From: JAUIAI01 sp045106815 | GTDB taxonomy: Bacteria; Pseudomonadota; Gammaproteobacteria; Burkholderiales; Burkholderiaceae_E | DNA length: 64,000 nucleotides | Reading direction: 5' to 3' | Assembly (NCBI GenBank): GCA_045106815.1 | Contig: JBGCFG010000018.1 | Coordinates: forward strand, 1 to 64,000 | In this document: piece by piece, positions 29,627 through 38,321 of the stretch | Numbering within the stretch: the stretch's first letter is position 1 | How the letters are laid out: each line of letters starts with the position of its first letter | The notes under the pieces: model-generated | What the model was told of the DNA's origin: nothing | Seen by the model: the letters and a program-made list of their open reading frames with translations, nothing else | The model's database searches: none | Translations under genes and position numbers: made by a program

Positions 29627-30654
29627 GCGGCAACCGATTTGGAGAAAGCAAGAAACTGTTCGAGTTTGCTCATCGCCGCACCTGATTCGATCAATAACTG
29701 CGCCTTGGACAGCCCCTCTTGAACGGAATCAGCTAGGCCGCAAACGTACAAGGCTGCGCCTGAATTCAATATAACGATATCTCGCGCGGTGGTGTTTTTA
29801 CCTGCGAGTGCGTCAAGCAACATCTGACGCGATTGGTCCACCCCATCCACCACGATTTGCCGATGACTCTGCATCGACAGGCCGAAGTCTTCCGGGTGAA
29901 TTTCGTACTCGGTAACTTTGCCATCGCGCAATTCACCCACCATAGTGGACGCGCCAAGTGAAATCTCGTCCATGCCATCTTTGCCCCAGACGACCATGGC
30001 ACGCTTGGCGCCAAGACGCTCAAGCGCACGCACATGAATACCCACCAGGTCCGGGTGAAATACACCCAGAAGAAAGCTGCTGGCATTGGCCGGATTCGTC
30101 AGCGGCCCCAGGATATTAAAGATGGTCCTGACACCCATCTCTTTACGAACCGGTACGACGTTCTTCATCGCCGGATGATGGCTGGGCGCGAACATAAACC
30201 CAAGACCGGTCTCTTTGATGCACGCTTTAACCTGATCTGCCGTAAACATGATGTTGGCCCCGAGCGCCTCAAGCACGTCCGCACTGCCAGAGCTTGAGGA
30301 CACGCTACGGTTACCGTGCTTGGCAACGGTGGCGCCGCCAGCAGCGACAACAAACATCGATGCAGTAGAGATATTGAAGGTATGGGAGCCATCGCCGCCC
30401 GTGCCGACGATATCGATGAAGTGCTCCCCAGCATCCAGGTCGACTGTTTCGGCAAATTCACGCATCACGGTGGCCGCGGCGGTGATTTCGCCGATCGTTT
30501 CTTTTTTAACGCGTAAGCCGGTCAGTAGTGCTGCCGCCATGAGGGGAGACATTTCACCCTTCATGATCATGCGCATGAGCTCTTCCATCTCATCAGGGAA
30601 GATTTCGCGACTTTCAATACAGCGCTGCACAGCTTCTTGTGGGGTAATGGGCAT
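29623..30654 (-). CDS. trpD: Anthranilate phosphoribosyltransferase
   Basis: The 343-residue enzyme joins anthranilate to phosphoribosyl pyrophosphate. The PRPP-binding signature GTGGDGSHTFNIST is near residue 79 and KHGNRSVSSSSGSAD near 105. I chose the ATG at 30654, six bases after a strong AGGAGG; the frame is open to a TTG at 30669 that would include that site. It lies 20 bases downstream of trpG and overlaps trpC, so the genes are likely co-translated. Confidence 0.97.
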   Translation of the reverse strand: MPITPQEAVQRCIESREIFPDEMEELMRMIMKGEMSPLMAAALLTGLRVKKETIGEITAAATVMREFAETVDLDAGEHFIDIVGTGGDGSHTFNISTASMFVVAAGGATVAKHGNRSVSSSSGSADVLEALGANIMFTADQVKACIKETGLGFMFAPSHHPAMKNVVPVRKEMGVRTIFNILGPLTNPANASSFLLGVFHPDLVGIHVRALERLGAKRAMVVWGKDGMDEISLGASTMVGELRDGKVTEYEIHPEDFGLSMQSHRQIVVDGVDQSRQMLLDALAGKNTTARDIVILNSGAALYVCGLADSVQEGLSKAQLLIESGAAMSKLEQFLAFSKSVAA

Positions 30655-30674
30655 TGCAGGCCTCCTCAAAATTG

Positions 30675-31256
30675 TTATGTTGTTGCGGGGTGATTCGCTC
30701 GCGTCAGGAAGTTCTGAAGCATTTGATGCCCCGCCTCCGATGCGATTGATTCAGGGTGAAACTGTACGCCTTCGATATCCAACGCCTGATGGCGCACGCC
30801 CATGATCTCGCCATCGTCGCTCCAGGCTGTCCGAACCAGGCACTCAGGCAAATCGTCAATGGCAAGTGAGTGATATCGAACCACAGTGAGCGGATTAGGC
30901 AGTTCAGCGAAGACACCTTGACCGTCATGCGCAATGGTATCGGTCTTGCCGTGCATGACCTGACGCGCCGCTTGCAGGCGCGCGCCAAATGCCATGCCAA
31001 TGGCCTGATGCCCGAGGCAGACGCCCAGCAACGGCAGGCGACCACCAAAGTATTCGATGGCCTCAAGCGTAATACCTGCCTCATTGGGCGTGCACGGACC
31101 GGGCGAAATCACCACTGCAGACACTGCCAGCGCAGCCAGATCGGACAGGCTAGCCTGGTCGTTACGAACAGTCACAACGGTTGCACCCAACTCCTCCAAA
31201 TACTGAACAAGGTTGTAGGTAAATGAGTCATAGTTGTCGATCATCAAAATCTTCAT
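30675..31256 (-). CDS. trpG: Anthranilate synthase component II (glutamine amidotransferase)
   Basis: The 193-residue class I amidotransferase supplies ammonia to TrpE. The nucleophile is Cys80 in LLGVCLGHQ, with the His167 and Glu169 pair in VQFHPES. In many bacteria the same protein also serves PabB in folate synthesis. It is separated from trpE by about 0.85 kb that carries an oppositely oriented lipoprotein gene. TrpG may therefore need its own promoter, located within or beyond that gene. Confidence 0.96.
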   Translation of the reverse strand: MKILMIDNYDSFTYNLVQYLEELGATVVTVRNDQASLSDLAALAVSAVVISPGPCTPNEAGITLEAIEYFGGRLPLLGVCLGHQAIGMAFGARLQAARQVMHGKTDTIAHDGQGVFAELPNPLTVVRYHSLAIDDLPECLVRTAWSDDGEIMGVRHQALDIEGVQFHPESIASEAGHQMLQNFLTRANHPATT

Positions 31257-31399
31257 CGAACTTCTCCCAACCGAGTCAATCGTGTGCCGGCCATCGCACT
31301 GAACCCACCGCTAATCCGTGAGCTGGGCACGCAGTATCGCCAAGCCTGCAGGCCTTGTTTAAGGTGCCGATTGATTCTTCGCTGCCCGGACTTTGCCTG

Positions 31400-32062
31400 A
31401 TGCCCGCTACGACTTTCACGCTCGACCGATTCGCCCCGACGGCCATGATGCTGTTCATCGCAGTGGCCATCAGTGCCTGTGGTGGCGGTGAAACCGGCGA
31501 TACGAACGGCGCTGACAATAGCGGTTCGTCTGGTGCATCGGCTCCCGCTGAAAGTTCGAGCAACCTGCAGGAAAACACCGGCAGCAACAGCGCGGGCGGG
31601 AGTGCGCAAGCGAGCACCTTGCCAGCTCCGATTGCCAGTCAGGCGTTCATTAACAAAACGCTGGAGCGGGTGAACATCGCGCGGAATAGTCAGCGCCTTT
31701 GCGGCACGACGACCATGCCGGCACAAGCGGCTTTGACCTGGGATCTTAAAATCGAGCAGGCTGCTTTGTCTCATACCCAATGGATGCAAAGCAACAATAC
31801 GTTCTCGCACCAGGGTGAAAATGACAGTGATCCTGGCTCGCGACTGACCAATGCCGGCTACGACTGGAACGCCGCTGCCGAGAACATTGCTGCCGGTCAA
31901 GGCAGTATTGACGCAGTCATTGATGCCTGGCTCGACAGCCCAGGGCATTGCCGCAACATCATGAGCGCGAATGTCACTCAGATTGGCATGGCCCTGGTTG
32001 ATGGCAACAACAGCAATACCTACGGCACCTACTGGACGATGAAACTTGCAAGACCTCGGTGA
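31400..32062 (+). CDS. CAP-domain (SCP/PR-1) lipoprotein inserted between trpE and trpG
   Basis: The 220-residue protein starts with a lipoprotein signal ending IAVAISAC near residue 27, then a Gly/Ser/Ala-rich linker and a CAP domain from about residue 84. CAP motifs seen are LSHTQWM, FSHQG, AAENIAAGQG and WLDSPGHCRNIMSANVTQIG. Bacterial CAP proteins are secreted and often cation-dependent; functions vary and are mostly unknown. I chose the ATG at 31400 because it gives a clean lipobox; a TTG at 31355 is in frame. It is transcribed against the surrounding trp genes, the only such gene in that run. Confidence 0.85.
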   Translation: MPATTFTLDRFAPTAMMLFIAVAISACGGGETGDTNGADNSGSSGASAPAESSSNLQENTGSNSAGGSAQASTLPAPIASQAFINKTLERVNIARNSQRLCGTTTMPAQAALTWDLKIEQAALSHTQWMQSNNTFSHQGENDSDPGSRLTNAGYDWNAAAENIAAGQGSIDAVIDAWLDSPGHCRNIMSANVTQIGMALVDGNNSNTYGTYWTMKLARPR

Positions 32063-32099
32063 TTGCCTCGGTAGTTGTGGTACTGATTGATCCTGCATC

Positions 32100-33653
32100 T
32101 CAAGGTTCTCCCGCCGCCGCTTCTGCCACAATCTCAGCCGCCCGGGTCAACGCGCGTGCCTTTGATTCAGTTTCCTGCCACTCATTCATCGGCACTGAGT
32201 CATAAACAATGCCGGCCGCGGCTTGTACGTAGAGAATTTCGTCTTTGATCACACCGGTGCGGATGCCAATCGCCACATCCATGTCGCCGGAGTAGCTCAG
32301 GTAACCGCATGCCCCGCCATAGAGTCCACGGCGGCAAGGCTCCAACTCGGTAATGATTTCCATTGCTCTGACCTTGGGCGCGCCCGTGAGCGTCCCGGCC
32401 GGAAAGCTTGCCCGGAACACGTCAATCGCATCCAGACCTGGCTTTAAGACACCTTCTACATTGCTCACAATGTGCTGAACGTGTGAATACTTCTCAACTG
32501 CCATTTGATCGGTCACGCGGACGGTACCGGTCGCGGCAATGCGACCCACATCATTGCGAGCCAAGTCGATCAACATAAGATGCTCAGCCCGTTCTTTCGG
32601 GTCAGCCAACAACTCGGCTGCGAGTGCAGCGTCTTGTGCGGGCGATAGTCCGCGTTTTCGCGTGCCCGCCAAAGGGCGAATCGTCACTTTTTTGACTTCA
32701 CCATCTTGCGCACAGTCTCTGACAGCTGTCGGATCATCGTCGGTGACAGGTACGGTTTCCTGCCTCACCAAGATTTCCGGTGAGGCGCCAACCACATGAA
32801 AATCACCAAAGTCGTAGTAGTACATATAGGGCGACGGATTGACAGACCGCAAGGAGCGATAAAGCGAGAGCGGCGAGTGTTCAAACGGTTTGCGCAGACA
32901 TTGACCGATTTGCACCTGCATGACATCGCCAGCAATGATGTATTCGCGCGCTCGCTCGGCCGCTTTCAGGTAGTCGGCTTGAGCAAAATCGCGAATGATC
33001 TCCGGTTCTGCATCGCGACTCTTTTTTTGCTCGGGTGGCACGACGGCACGCCGCAATCGGGCGTCCAGTTCACGTAACCGGCGTTTTGCTCGGCCGTAGG
33101 CTTCGGGATGAGACGGGTCGGCATAAACAAGCAGGTACAACTTCCCGTGAAGGTTATCCACGATGGCGAGTTCATCTACCAACAACAACTGCAAATCGGG
33201 TATGCCGTCTGCGCCAATGGGATGCGGCTTGGGGTTTGACCCTAAACGCGGCTCGACGAACTGCACGAGATCGTAACCAAAGTAGCCAGCGAGTCCGCCA
33301 CAGAATCTCGGCAAACCCGGACGCATCGCCGGTCTGAACCGCTGATGGTAGGCCCGCACAAACTCAATCGGGTCGCCGGTGTGCTGCTCGACCACTTCGC
33401 CGTCGCGGACCACCTCAACCTGATCGCCGTTTGATCGCACCAAAGTGGATGCTGGCAAGCCAATGAATGAATATCGGCCAAACCGCTCTCCCCCCACGAC
33501 TGACTCGAGCAGAAAGGAATTTGCTCTCGAAGCCCCTTCGGTGAGCTTCAGGTAGATGGAAAGCGGAGTATCCAAATCCGCCAAATGTTCAGCCAGCAAG
33601 GGAATTCGGTTATAACCCTGCGCGGCTAGCGCGCGAAACTCAATCTCAGTCAT
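32100..33653 (-). CDS. trpE: Anthranilate synthase component I
   Basis: The 517-residue enzyme makes anthranilate from chorismate with ammonia from TrpG. The N-terminal tryptophan feedback site is visible as FLLESV near residue 47. The chorismate-binding C-terminal half has the RPLAGTRKRG, HLMLIDLARNDVGRI and FPAGTLTGAPKVRAMEII motifs. Length is normal. It is upstream of the CAP-domain gene, so transcription toward trpG must pass through that antisense gene or restart. No Trp-rich leader peptide or attenuator was found upstream. Confidence 0.97.
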   Translation of the reverse strand: MTEIEFRALAAQGYNRIPLLAEHLADLDTPLSIYLKLTEGASRANSFLLESVVGGERFGRYSFIGLPASTLVRSNGDQVEVVRDGEVVEQHTGDPIEFVRAYHQRFRPAMRPGLPRFCGGLAGYFGYDLVQFVEPRLGSNPKPHPIGADGIPDLQLLLVDELAIVDNLHGKLYLLVYADPSHPEAYGRAKRRLRELDARLRRAVVPPEQKKSRDAEPEIIRDFAQADYLKAAERAREYIIAGDVMQVQIGQCLRKPFEHSPLSLYRSLRSVNPSPYMYYYDFGDFHVVGASPEILVRQETVPVTDDDPTAVRDCAQDGEVKKVTIRPLAGTRKRGLSPAQDAALAAELLADPKERAEHLMLIDLARNDVGRIAATGTVRVTDQMAVEKYSHVQHIVSNVEGVLKPGLDAIDVFRASFPAGTLTGAPKVRAMEIITELEPCRRGLYGGACGYLSYSGDMDVAIGIRTGVIKDEILYVQAAAGIVYDSVPMNEWQETESKARALTRAAEIVAEAAAGEP

Positions 33654-33990
33654 GAAAACCTCGCCGTTGGGCGCGATGATGTGTCGTCAGTCAATTCAAA
33701 TAGGGAGTGCTTTGCCGGTCGCCGTGCCAAGCCAGAGTGCTCGATTGCCTGGAAGGCAAACCCTGTGGGTGGCATCACTGCAGGGAGAGGTCAAAGCGAT
33801 TGGTGCAAGACGCACCGCACAGGCACTTGGAAAATTTGGATCGGTCGAATCAGAGACCGAAGATGCCCAGGGTATCCCTTGGGCAGAGCCAGGTTCGTGG
33901 CTTAGTGCAGCGCGCAAGCATCTGGTGAGCGACGCCATCGCCCGCCAACACCACCGCACCGCCAATTTTTCCAAGTTTGAATTGTCATGA
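33652..33990 (+). CDS. Hypothetical protein, doubtful, in the trpE-gph gap
   Basis: An uninterrupted 112-codon frame fills the 331-bp gap between trpE and gph. Its ATG shares bases with the divergent trpE start codon in TCATGA. It has no clear ribosome site and no family I recognise, though the stretch LWVASLQGEVKAIGARRTAQ looks protein-like. The gap must also hold any separate promoter for trpE. An antisense 92-codon frame covers the same bases. It may be a real small gene or chance. Confidence 0.3.
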   Translation: MKTSPLGAMMCRQSIQIGSALPVAVPSQSARLPGRQTLWVASLQGEVKAIGARRTAQALGKFGSVESETEDAQGIPWAEPGSWLSAARKHLVSDAIARQHHRTANFSKFELS

Positions 33991-34662
33991 TCGAATGATG
34001 AGATCTGCTGCCTTATCCAGCGACCCGACTATACCATCGGAATCTATCGTCGCAACATCGCGCCCCTCGTTGTATCCATAAGGCACAAGCAAGACCGGCA
34101 TGCCCGCGGCCCTGGCCGCTTGTGCGTCGTTGACTGAGTCGCCCACCATCACGCATTGAGCCGGCGCCAGCCCAAAATGCACGGCGGCATGGGTGAGAGG
34201 CAGCGGGTCTGGCTTTTTTCTGGGCAGGGCATCGCCGCCAAGTGTAAGCGCGAAGAATTCTGCCAATCCCTGAGCATCCAACAGTGGGTCGGTGAACGAC
34301 TGCGGTTTATTGGTCAGGCAAGCCAGGGAAAGGCCGGCCGCCTTCATTTTCTCGAGGCCGGCCAGCACGCCTGGATAGGGTTTGGCCGAGCGGCCGTTCT
34401 CACGGGTGTAATGCTTGTCGAACGACGCGCGGGCCGCGTGGAAACGTTCAGTGTCAAGCTGACCGTCCAGAGAACCGGTCATGGAGCGGTGTACCAGCAC
34501 GTCCGCGCCCTTGCCTACAAAACCCTCCAATTGCTCCCGTGGCAACGCGGCAAGGTCAAAATCAGCTCGTACACGATTGGCCGCCGCGGCGAGATCTGCA
34601 ATGGTGTCTAACAGGGTGCCATCCAGATCAATAAAGACGGCTTTGATGTTCTCAATCTTCAA
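33985..34662 (-). CDS. gph: Phosphoglycolate phosphatase (HAD family)
   Basis: The 225-residue HAD phosphatase has the nucleophile motif FIDLDGTLLDT near residue 11, motif II ACLTNKP near 115, and the motif III/IV region KKPDPLPLTHA with MVGDSVNDAQAARAAG. Gph removes phosphate from 2-phosphoglycolate, a by-product of DNA repair and other reactions. It overlaps rpe by four bases, an arrangement common in proteobacteria, and precedes trpE, as in many betaproteobacteria. Confidence 0.92.
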   Translation of the reverse strand: MKIENIKAVFIDLDGTLLDTIADLAAAANRVRADFDLAALPREQLEGFVGKGADVLVHRSMTGSLDGQLDTERFHAARASFDKHYTRENGRSAKPYPGVLAGLEKMKAAGLSLACLTNKPQSFTDPLLDAQGLAEFFALTLGGDALPRKKPDPLPLTHAAVHFGLAPAQCVMVGDSVNDAQAARAAGMPVLLVPYGYNEGRDVATIDSDGIVGSLDKAADLIIRS

Positions 34663-35423
34663 CGGACTGCCGCCACGGCAAGTTCACGCAATCGGCCAAC
34701 AATCGTGCCGTACCCCTCGTCCGGGCTGCCGGCGCCGAAAACAGCGGAGCCAGCAACGAAGGTATCAGCGCCCGCCAGCGCTACAGACTCGATGGTTTTG
34801 GCGTTCACACCACCATCAACCTGCAGACGAATCGCGCGGCCGCCAGCCGCCTGATGTTGGTCGATGCGCTCGCGCACCTGCCTCAGTTTGGGGAGAACCG
34901 ATGGAATGAAACTTTGACCGCCAAACCCGGGATTGACCGACATGAGCAAGATGAGATCGACCCGATCCATGATGTGATCAAGTATCTGCACGGGTGTCGA
35001 CGGATTCAACACGACACCTGCCCGGCAACCAGCATCGGCAATCAGTTGTAAAGAACGGTCCAGATGGCGAGTGCTCTCAGGGTGCACTGTGATGGAATCA
35101 GCGCCCGCCTTCGCAAAGTCAGATGCAAGACGGTCCGGATCTTCCACCATGAGGTGCACATCAATCGGCAGCTTGATAAGCGGACGAATCGCTTCACAAA
35201 CGAGGGGGCCAATGGTTAAGTTGGGGACGTAGTGGTTATCCATGACGTCGAAATGAATCCAATCGGCGCCCGATTTTTCAAGTTGGTTGACTTCATCGCC
35301 CAGGCGGGCAAAGTTAGCCGACAAAATACTGGGCGCGATCACGCACGCTTGCGTATGACTGGTAGACGCGATGGTCGATTGCGAATGACTCTGAGCATTG
35401 CCCACAGGCGGTTTATTCGACAT
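34659..35423 (-). CDS. rpe: Ribulose-phosphate 3-epimerase
   Basis: The 254-residue TIM-barrel enzyme interconverts ribulose-5-phosphate and xylulose-5-phosphate. Motifs include IAPSILSANFARLGDEV, DWIHFDVMDNHYVPNLTIG, the MSVNPGFGGQSFIP loop and LQVDGGVNAKT. I chose the ATG at 35423 after GAGGAGTGCGAT; the frame extends upstream to 35621 but that part does not look like protein. Even so, the N-terminus has about 26 extra Ser/Thr-rich residues compared with usual Rpe. It starts the rpe-gph-trpE run. Confidence 0.95.
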   Translation of the reverse strand: MSNKPPVGNAQSHSQSTIASTSHTQACVIAPSILSANFARLGDEVNQLEKSGADWIHFDVMDNHYVPNLTIGPLVCEAIRPLIKLPIDVHLMVEDPDRLASDFAKAGADSITVHPESTRHLDRSLQLIADAGCRAGVVLNPSTPVQILDHIMDRVDLILLMSVNPGFGGQSFIPSVLPKLRQVRERIDQHQAAGGRAIRLQVDGGVNAKTIESVALAGADTFVAGSAVFGAGSPDEGYGTIVGRLRELAVAAVR

Positions 35424-35653
35424 ATCGCACTCCTCAAAAAGACACTGGGGTTTCAGAAGCTGCATGATAACGCTCACCAATTCGGTGTTAACAGACACGA
35501 CGACAGCTTTATCGACGACCCTGATACATGTGAGCAGATTTTGCGCGCCACATTGAAGACAAATCTGAAATTCACGGCAATTGAACGCTACAATCACGCT
35601 CATTAGTTCGCATACAGACAAACGAAAAAAATAGCACCCCGGGGCAAATCACC

Positions 35654-36040
35654 ATGAGCGATGCATCAGGCAAGTATCAGATTCGGATTGAAATCCAGTC
35701 TGAATTCATTGCTGAACAATCAGACGCCGATGATGAACAGTTTGCTTTTGCGTACACGGTACGCATCTTGAATACTGGGTCGGTTCCCAGTCAGCTCATC
35801 AGCCGCCATTGGATTATTGAAGATGAATCCGGACAAGTCGCTGAAGTCAGAGGGCTGGGTGTCGTCGGCCGTCAGCCTTTGCTGCAACCCGGCGAGCAGT
35901 TTGAGTACACCAGTGGCAGCCAGCTACGCTCCCCCACTGGTGCTATGCATGGCAGCTACTTCTTTGTTGCCGAAGACGGCCACAGGTTTGACGCTGACAT
36001 TCCGCAGTTTGTGCTGAGCGCCCCGAGGACACTGCATTGA
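35654..36040 (+). CDS. apaG: ApaG/DUF525 domain protein
   Basis: The 128-residue protein is a full-length ApaG with the fibronectin-like fold. Visible motifs are FAYTVRILNTG, RHWIIEDESGQVAEVRGLGVVGRQP and GAMHGSYFFVAEDG. ApaG is widely conserved, but its biochemical role in bacteria is not settled. Its proximity to rpe and mltA is typical of betaproteobacteria. It is divergent from rpe, with about 230 bases between the starts that must hold both promoters. Confidence 0.95.
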   Translation: MSDASGKYQIRIEIQSEFIAEQSDADDEQFAFAYTVRILNTGSVPSQLISRHWIIEDESGQVAEVRGLGVVGRQPLLQPGEQFEYTSGSQLRSPTGAMHGSYFFVAEDGHRFDADIPQFVLSAPRTLH

Positions 36041-36050
36041 GGCTGACGCG

Positions 36051-36137
36051 TCACTTTTTTGTGCCTCGCATCACCCACCACACAAACAGTAATACCAGCA
36101 GCAGGATTCCCGCTGCTTCCAGATATATCACCCACAT
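36051..36137 (-). CDS. Candidate 28-residue single-helix membrane protein
   Basis: On the minus strand between apaG and mltA there is an ATG at 36137 and a TGA at 36051. The encoded 28 residues start MWVIYLEAAGILLLVLLFVW and end in WVMRGTKK. This is a hydrophobic helix with Trp/Tyr at its edges and a basic tail, the normal design of real small membrane proteins with a cytoplasmic C-terminus. The ribosome site is weak. If mltA starts at 36172, the small gene lies in otherwise empty sequence. I do not know a named family. Confidence 0.45.
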   Translation of the reverse strand: MWVIYLEAAGILLLVLLFVWWVMRGTKK

Positions 36138-36171
36138 TGTTCTGACTCACTGCGCTACTCGTTGGGCTTCT

Positions 36172-37443
36172 ATGTTAGCGGCAGCGCGTAGCCTTCCAGG
36201 GGCTCGTCCAGGCTTTGTTGCGGTTATTGTCGGCATCAGCATGCTGGGGTCAGCCTGTAGCTGGGCAAGTCAGGCGCAACCCTGGGTAAGCGGCGGACCC
36301 ACCCGCACCCAACTGCTGCCCGCATGGTCTGAGGAATCTGCCAGTAACCTGCGACCCGCTTTGCAAGTGCAATGCGAAAAAGCCAGGGGGCTCAAGGCCC
36401 CCTGGCCGGCTCTGTGCGCTGAATTGGCCACCTTATCTCCGCTTGAGACCAAAGACCATCACGCCAAAGACCGACTGCAGGCCGACCGGCAACTACTGCA
36501 GTGGATTAATCAACGCTTTGATGCCTGGCCAGTCGCCAGTCCAAATGGCGCAGCGAAGGGCCTGCTCACCGGCTACTTTGAACCCGTGTTTAACGGCAGT
36601 TTGGAACGCGAATCGCCCACGCAGGTACCACTCTATCGGATGCCCCCAGGACTCATCCGCGGTCAGGCCGCTGTTACGCGTGAGATGTTCGGCCGTATCC
36701 ATACGCAAACATTCTCTACGAGGCAGGTAGATGAGCACACGAACACGGCCACTTTGCGCAAAGTGGTGCAGGGCCGCGAGCTTGTCTGGCTTGACGACCC
36801 TGTCGATGCGTTTTTTCTGCATATCCAGGGATCCGGTCGGGTAAAGCTGCGCAACGGAGACCTCATGCGCGTTGGCTATGCGGGCAACAATGGCCATGGC
36901 TATGTCGCCATTGGCAAAGTGTTGATTGAACGCGGCGAGATTAGTCGCCAGGCCATGAGCGCTCAGGCGATTCGGCAATGGCTTAACGCCAACCCGGATC
37001 AGGCCGATGAAGTGATGAATCAGAATCCGCGCTACATCTTCTTTCGTGAGCTGCCACCATCCGGACGCTCAAAAGACGATGAGTTGAATGCACGGACCGG
37101 TTCTGCGCCGGTTGGCCCGATCGGCAGTCTCGGCGTGGCGCTTACGCCAGGCCGCTCGCTAGCAACCGACCCCCGCTTTCTTCCGCCCGGTGCATTGCTT
37201 TATTTGCGCGCAACCGCGCGCTCAAAAGGGACGACCAAACCACTGGCCAGGCTGGCGGTAAATCAAGATACCGGCAGCGCGATTCGCGGCGCGGTCAGGG
37301 CGGACCTATTTACGGGGACAGGAGACAGTGCAGGTGACTTTGCCGGCAGACTTAAAGAGCCCCTGCAACTGTGGCTGCTCTGGCCCAAAGGTTTGCTGCC
37401 CCCGGGCTACGCAGCAGTACTGCGCGCCGATCTAGATGACTGA
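36172..37443 (+). CDS. mltA: Membrane-bound lytic murein transglycosylase A
   Basis: The 423-residue lipoprotein cleaves the glycan strand of peptidoglycan, forming 1,6-anhydromuramic ends. A lipobox-like GISMLGSAC lies near residue 29. The MltA domain has GLLTGYFEPVFNGS and LDDPVDAFFLHIQGSGRVKL, and the 3D domain near the end has NQDTGSAIRGAVRADLFTG with catalytic-type aspartates. I chose the ATG at 36172 because it gives a normal lipoprotein signal. The frame is open up to 36037, overlapping apaG, but the extra residues look non-coding and would cover the small minus-strand gene. Confidence 0.88.
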   Translation: MLAAARSLPGARPGFVAVIVGISMLGSACSWASQAQPWVSGGPTRTQLLPAWSEESASNLRPALQVQCEKARGLKAPWPALCAELATLSPLETKDHHAKDRLQADRQLLQWINQRFDAWPVASPNGAAKGLLTGYFEPVFNGSLERESPTQVPLYRMPPGLIRGQAAVTREMFGRIHTQTFSTRQVDEHTNTATLRKVVQGRELVWLDDPVDAFFLHIQGSGRVKLRNGDLMRVGYAGNNGHGYVAIGKVLIERGEISRQAMSAQAIRQWLNANPDQADEVMNQNPRYIFFRELPPSGRSKDDELNARTGSAPVGPIGSLGVALTPGRSLATDPRFLPPGALLYLRATARSKGTTKPLARLAVNQDTGSAIRGAVRADLFTGTGDSAGDFAGRLKEPLQLWLLWPKGLLPPGYAAVLRADLDD

Positions 37444-37462
37444 GCATCCAGGCGAGTAGTTT

Positions 37463-38275
37463 CTAGCCGGGCGTCTTCGACTGATTTTTGTTGAGTGTCT
37501 CAACAAAGCGAGTTGGCGGCGCATAGCCTTGCATTCGTACACCGCTCGGGAAAAACATCGTGGGCGTCGCCTGTATGCCATAGCGCTCACCGAGAGCCTT
37601 GAACTGGTCTAGCGAATTGTCACAGCTACCATCATTGTCAGGCACGACACCCTGCAACATGAGTGCGTTCCAGGCGTCGCTTGGGTTATCCGCGCATAGC
37701 GCACGACGAGACTTGGTATCGGAATCAGCGGCAAGGATCGGATACGCAAAGGTATAAATGGTGAGGTTATCGATTGTCATGAGATCTGCTCGCAGGCGTT
37801 TGCAATACCCGCAGTTGGGATCTTCAAACAACGCGACCACCCGCTCACCTTTGCCATTCACCTGCTTGACAGCTTTATCAATCGGCAGGTCTTCGAAGCG
37901 AATCGCCATGACCTCCTGCATCCGCTCACGCGTGAGATTGCGATTGCCAGCGATATCGAACATCTCGCCTTCTATCACCAGGTAACGCGCCGATTCGTCG
38001 ACAAACAATAAGTCGTTGCCAATCCGAATCTCCAGCAAACCAGGAATTGGCGTCGTGCGTACCTCCTGCACCTTGTAGCGCCCCTTGGTCCATTTGGAAA
38101 TGGCCTCTCTCACCTGCTTTGCTTTCGCTTCGTCGACCGGACTACTCTGCGGCGCGGCAGTCGTTTGCGCCCGAGCCGGCTCGGCAAACTGGGGCATAGC
38201 GAACGTAGCGACGATCAGCATGACAGCCGGAAGCACTGCAGTCAGTTGGGGAAACAGGCGAATCGGGTTAATCAT
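37463..38275 (-). CDS. dsbC: Thiol:disulfide interchange protein, disulfide isomerase type
   Basis: The 270-residue periplasmic protein is a DsbC/DsbG-like isomerase. It has a signal peptide (VLPAVMLIVATFAMPQFAEP), an N-terminal dimerisation domain and a thioredoxin domain with FEDPNCGYCKRLR; the active-site cysteines are Cys155 and Cys158. The C-terminal IQATPTMFFPSGVRMQGY carries the cis-proline. I chose the ATG at 38275 after GAGAGGTCTC; the frame extends upstream into the ubiH gene and is not coding there. It lies downstream of and on the same strand as the hydroxylase gene. Confidence 0.92.
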   Translation of the reverse strand: MINPIRLFPQLTAVLPAVMLIVATFAMPQFAEPARAQTTAAPQSSPVDEAKAKQVREAISKWTKGRYKVQEVRTTPIPGLLEIRIGNDLLFVDESARYLVIEGEMFDIAGNRNLTRERMQEVMAIRFEDLPIDKAVKQVNGKGERVVALFEDPNCGYCKRLRADLMTIDNLTIYTFAYPILAADSDTKSRRALCADNPSDAWNALMLQGVVPDNDGSCDNSLDQFKALGERYGIQATPTMFFPSGVRMQGYAPPTRFVETLNKNQSKTPG

Positions 38276-38321
38276 GAGACCTCTCGGTTTAGGGGTGGAC
38301 TGTGGGTGGGCTCGACTTGAA

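Noticed and set aside
31253..32131. 292-codon minus-strand frame between trpG and trpE
   Set aside because: It would restore a continuous trp strand, but its translation is low-complexity and Arg/His-rich, while the plus strand carries a clear lipobox and CAP-domain motifs.
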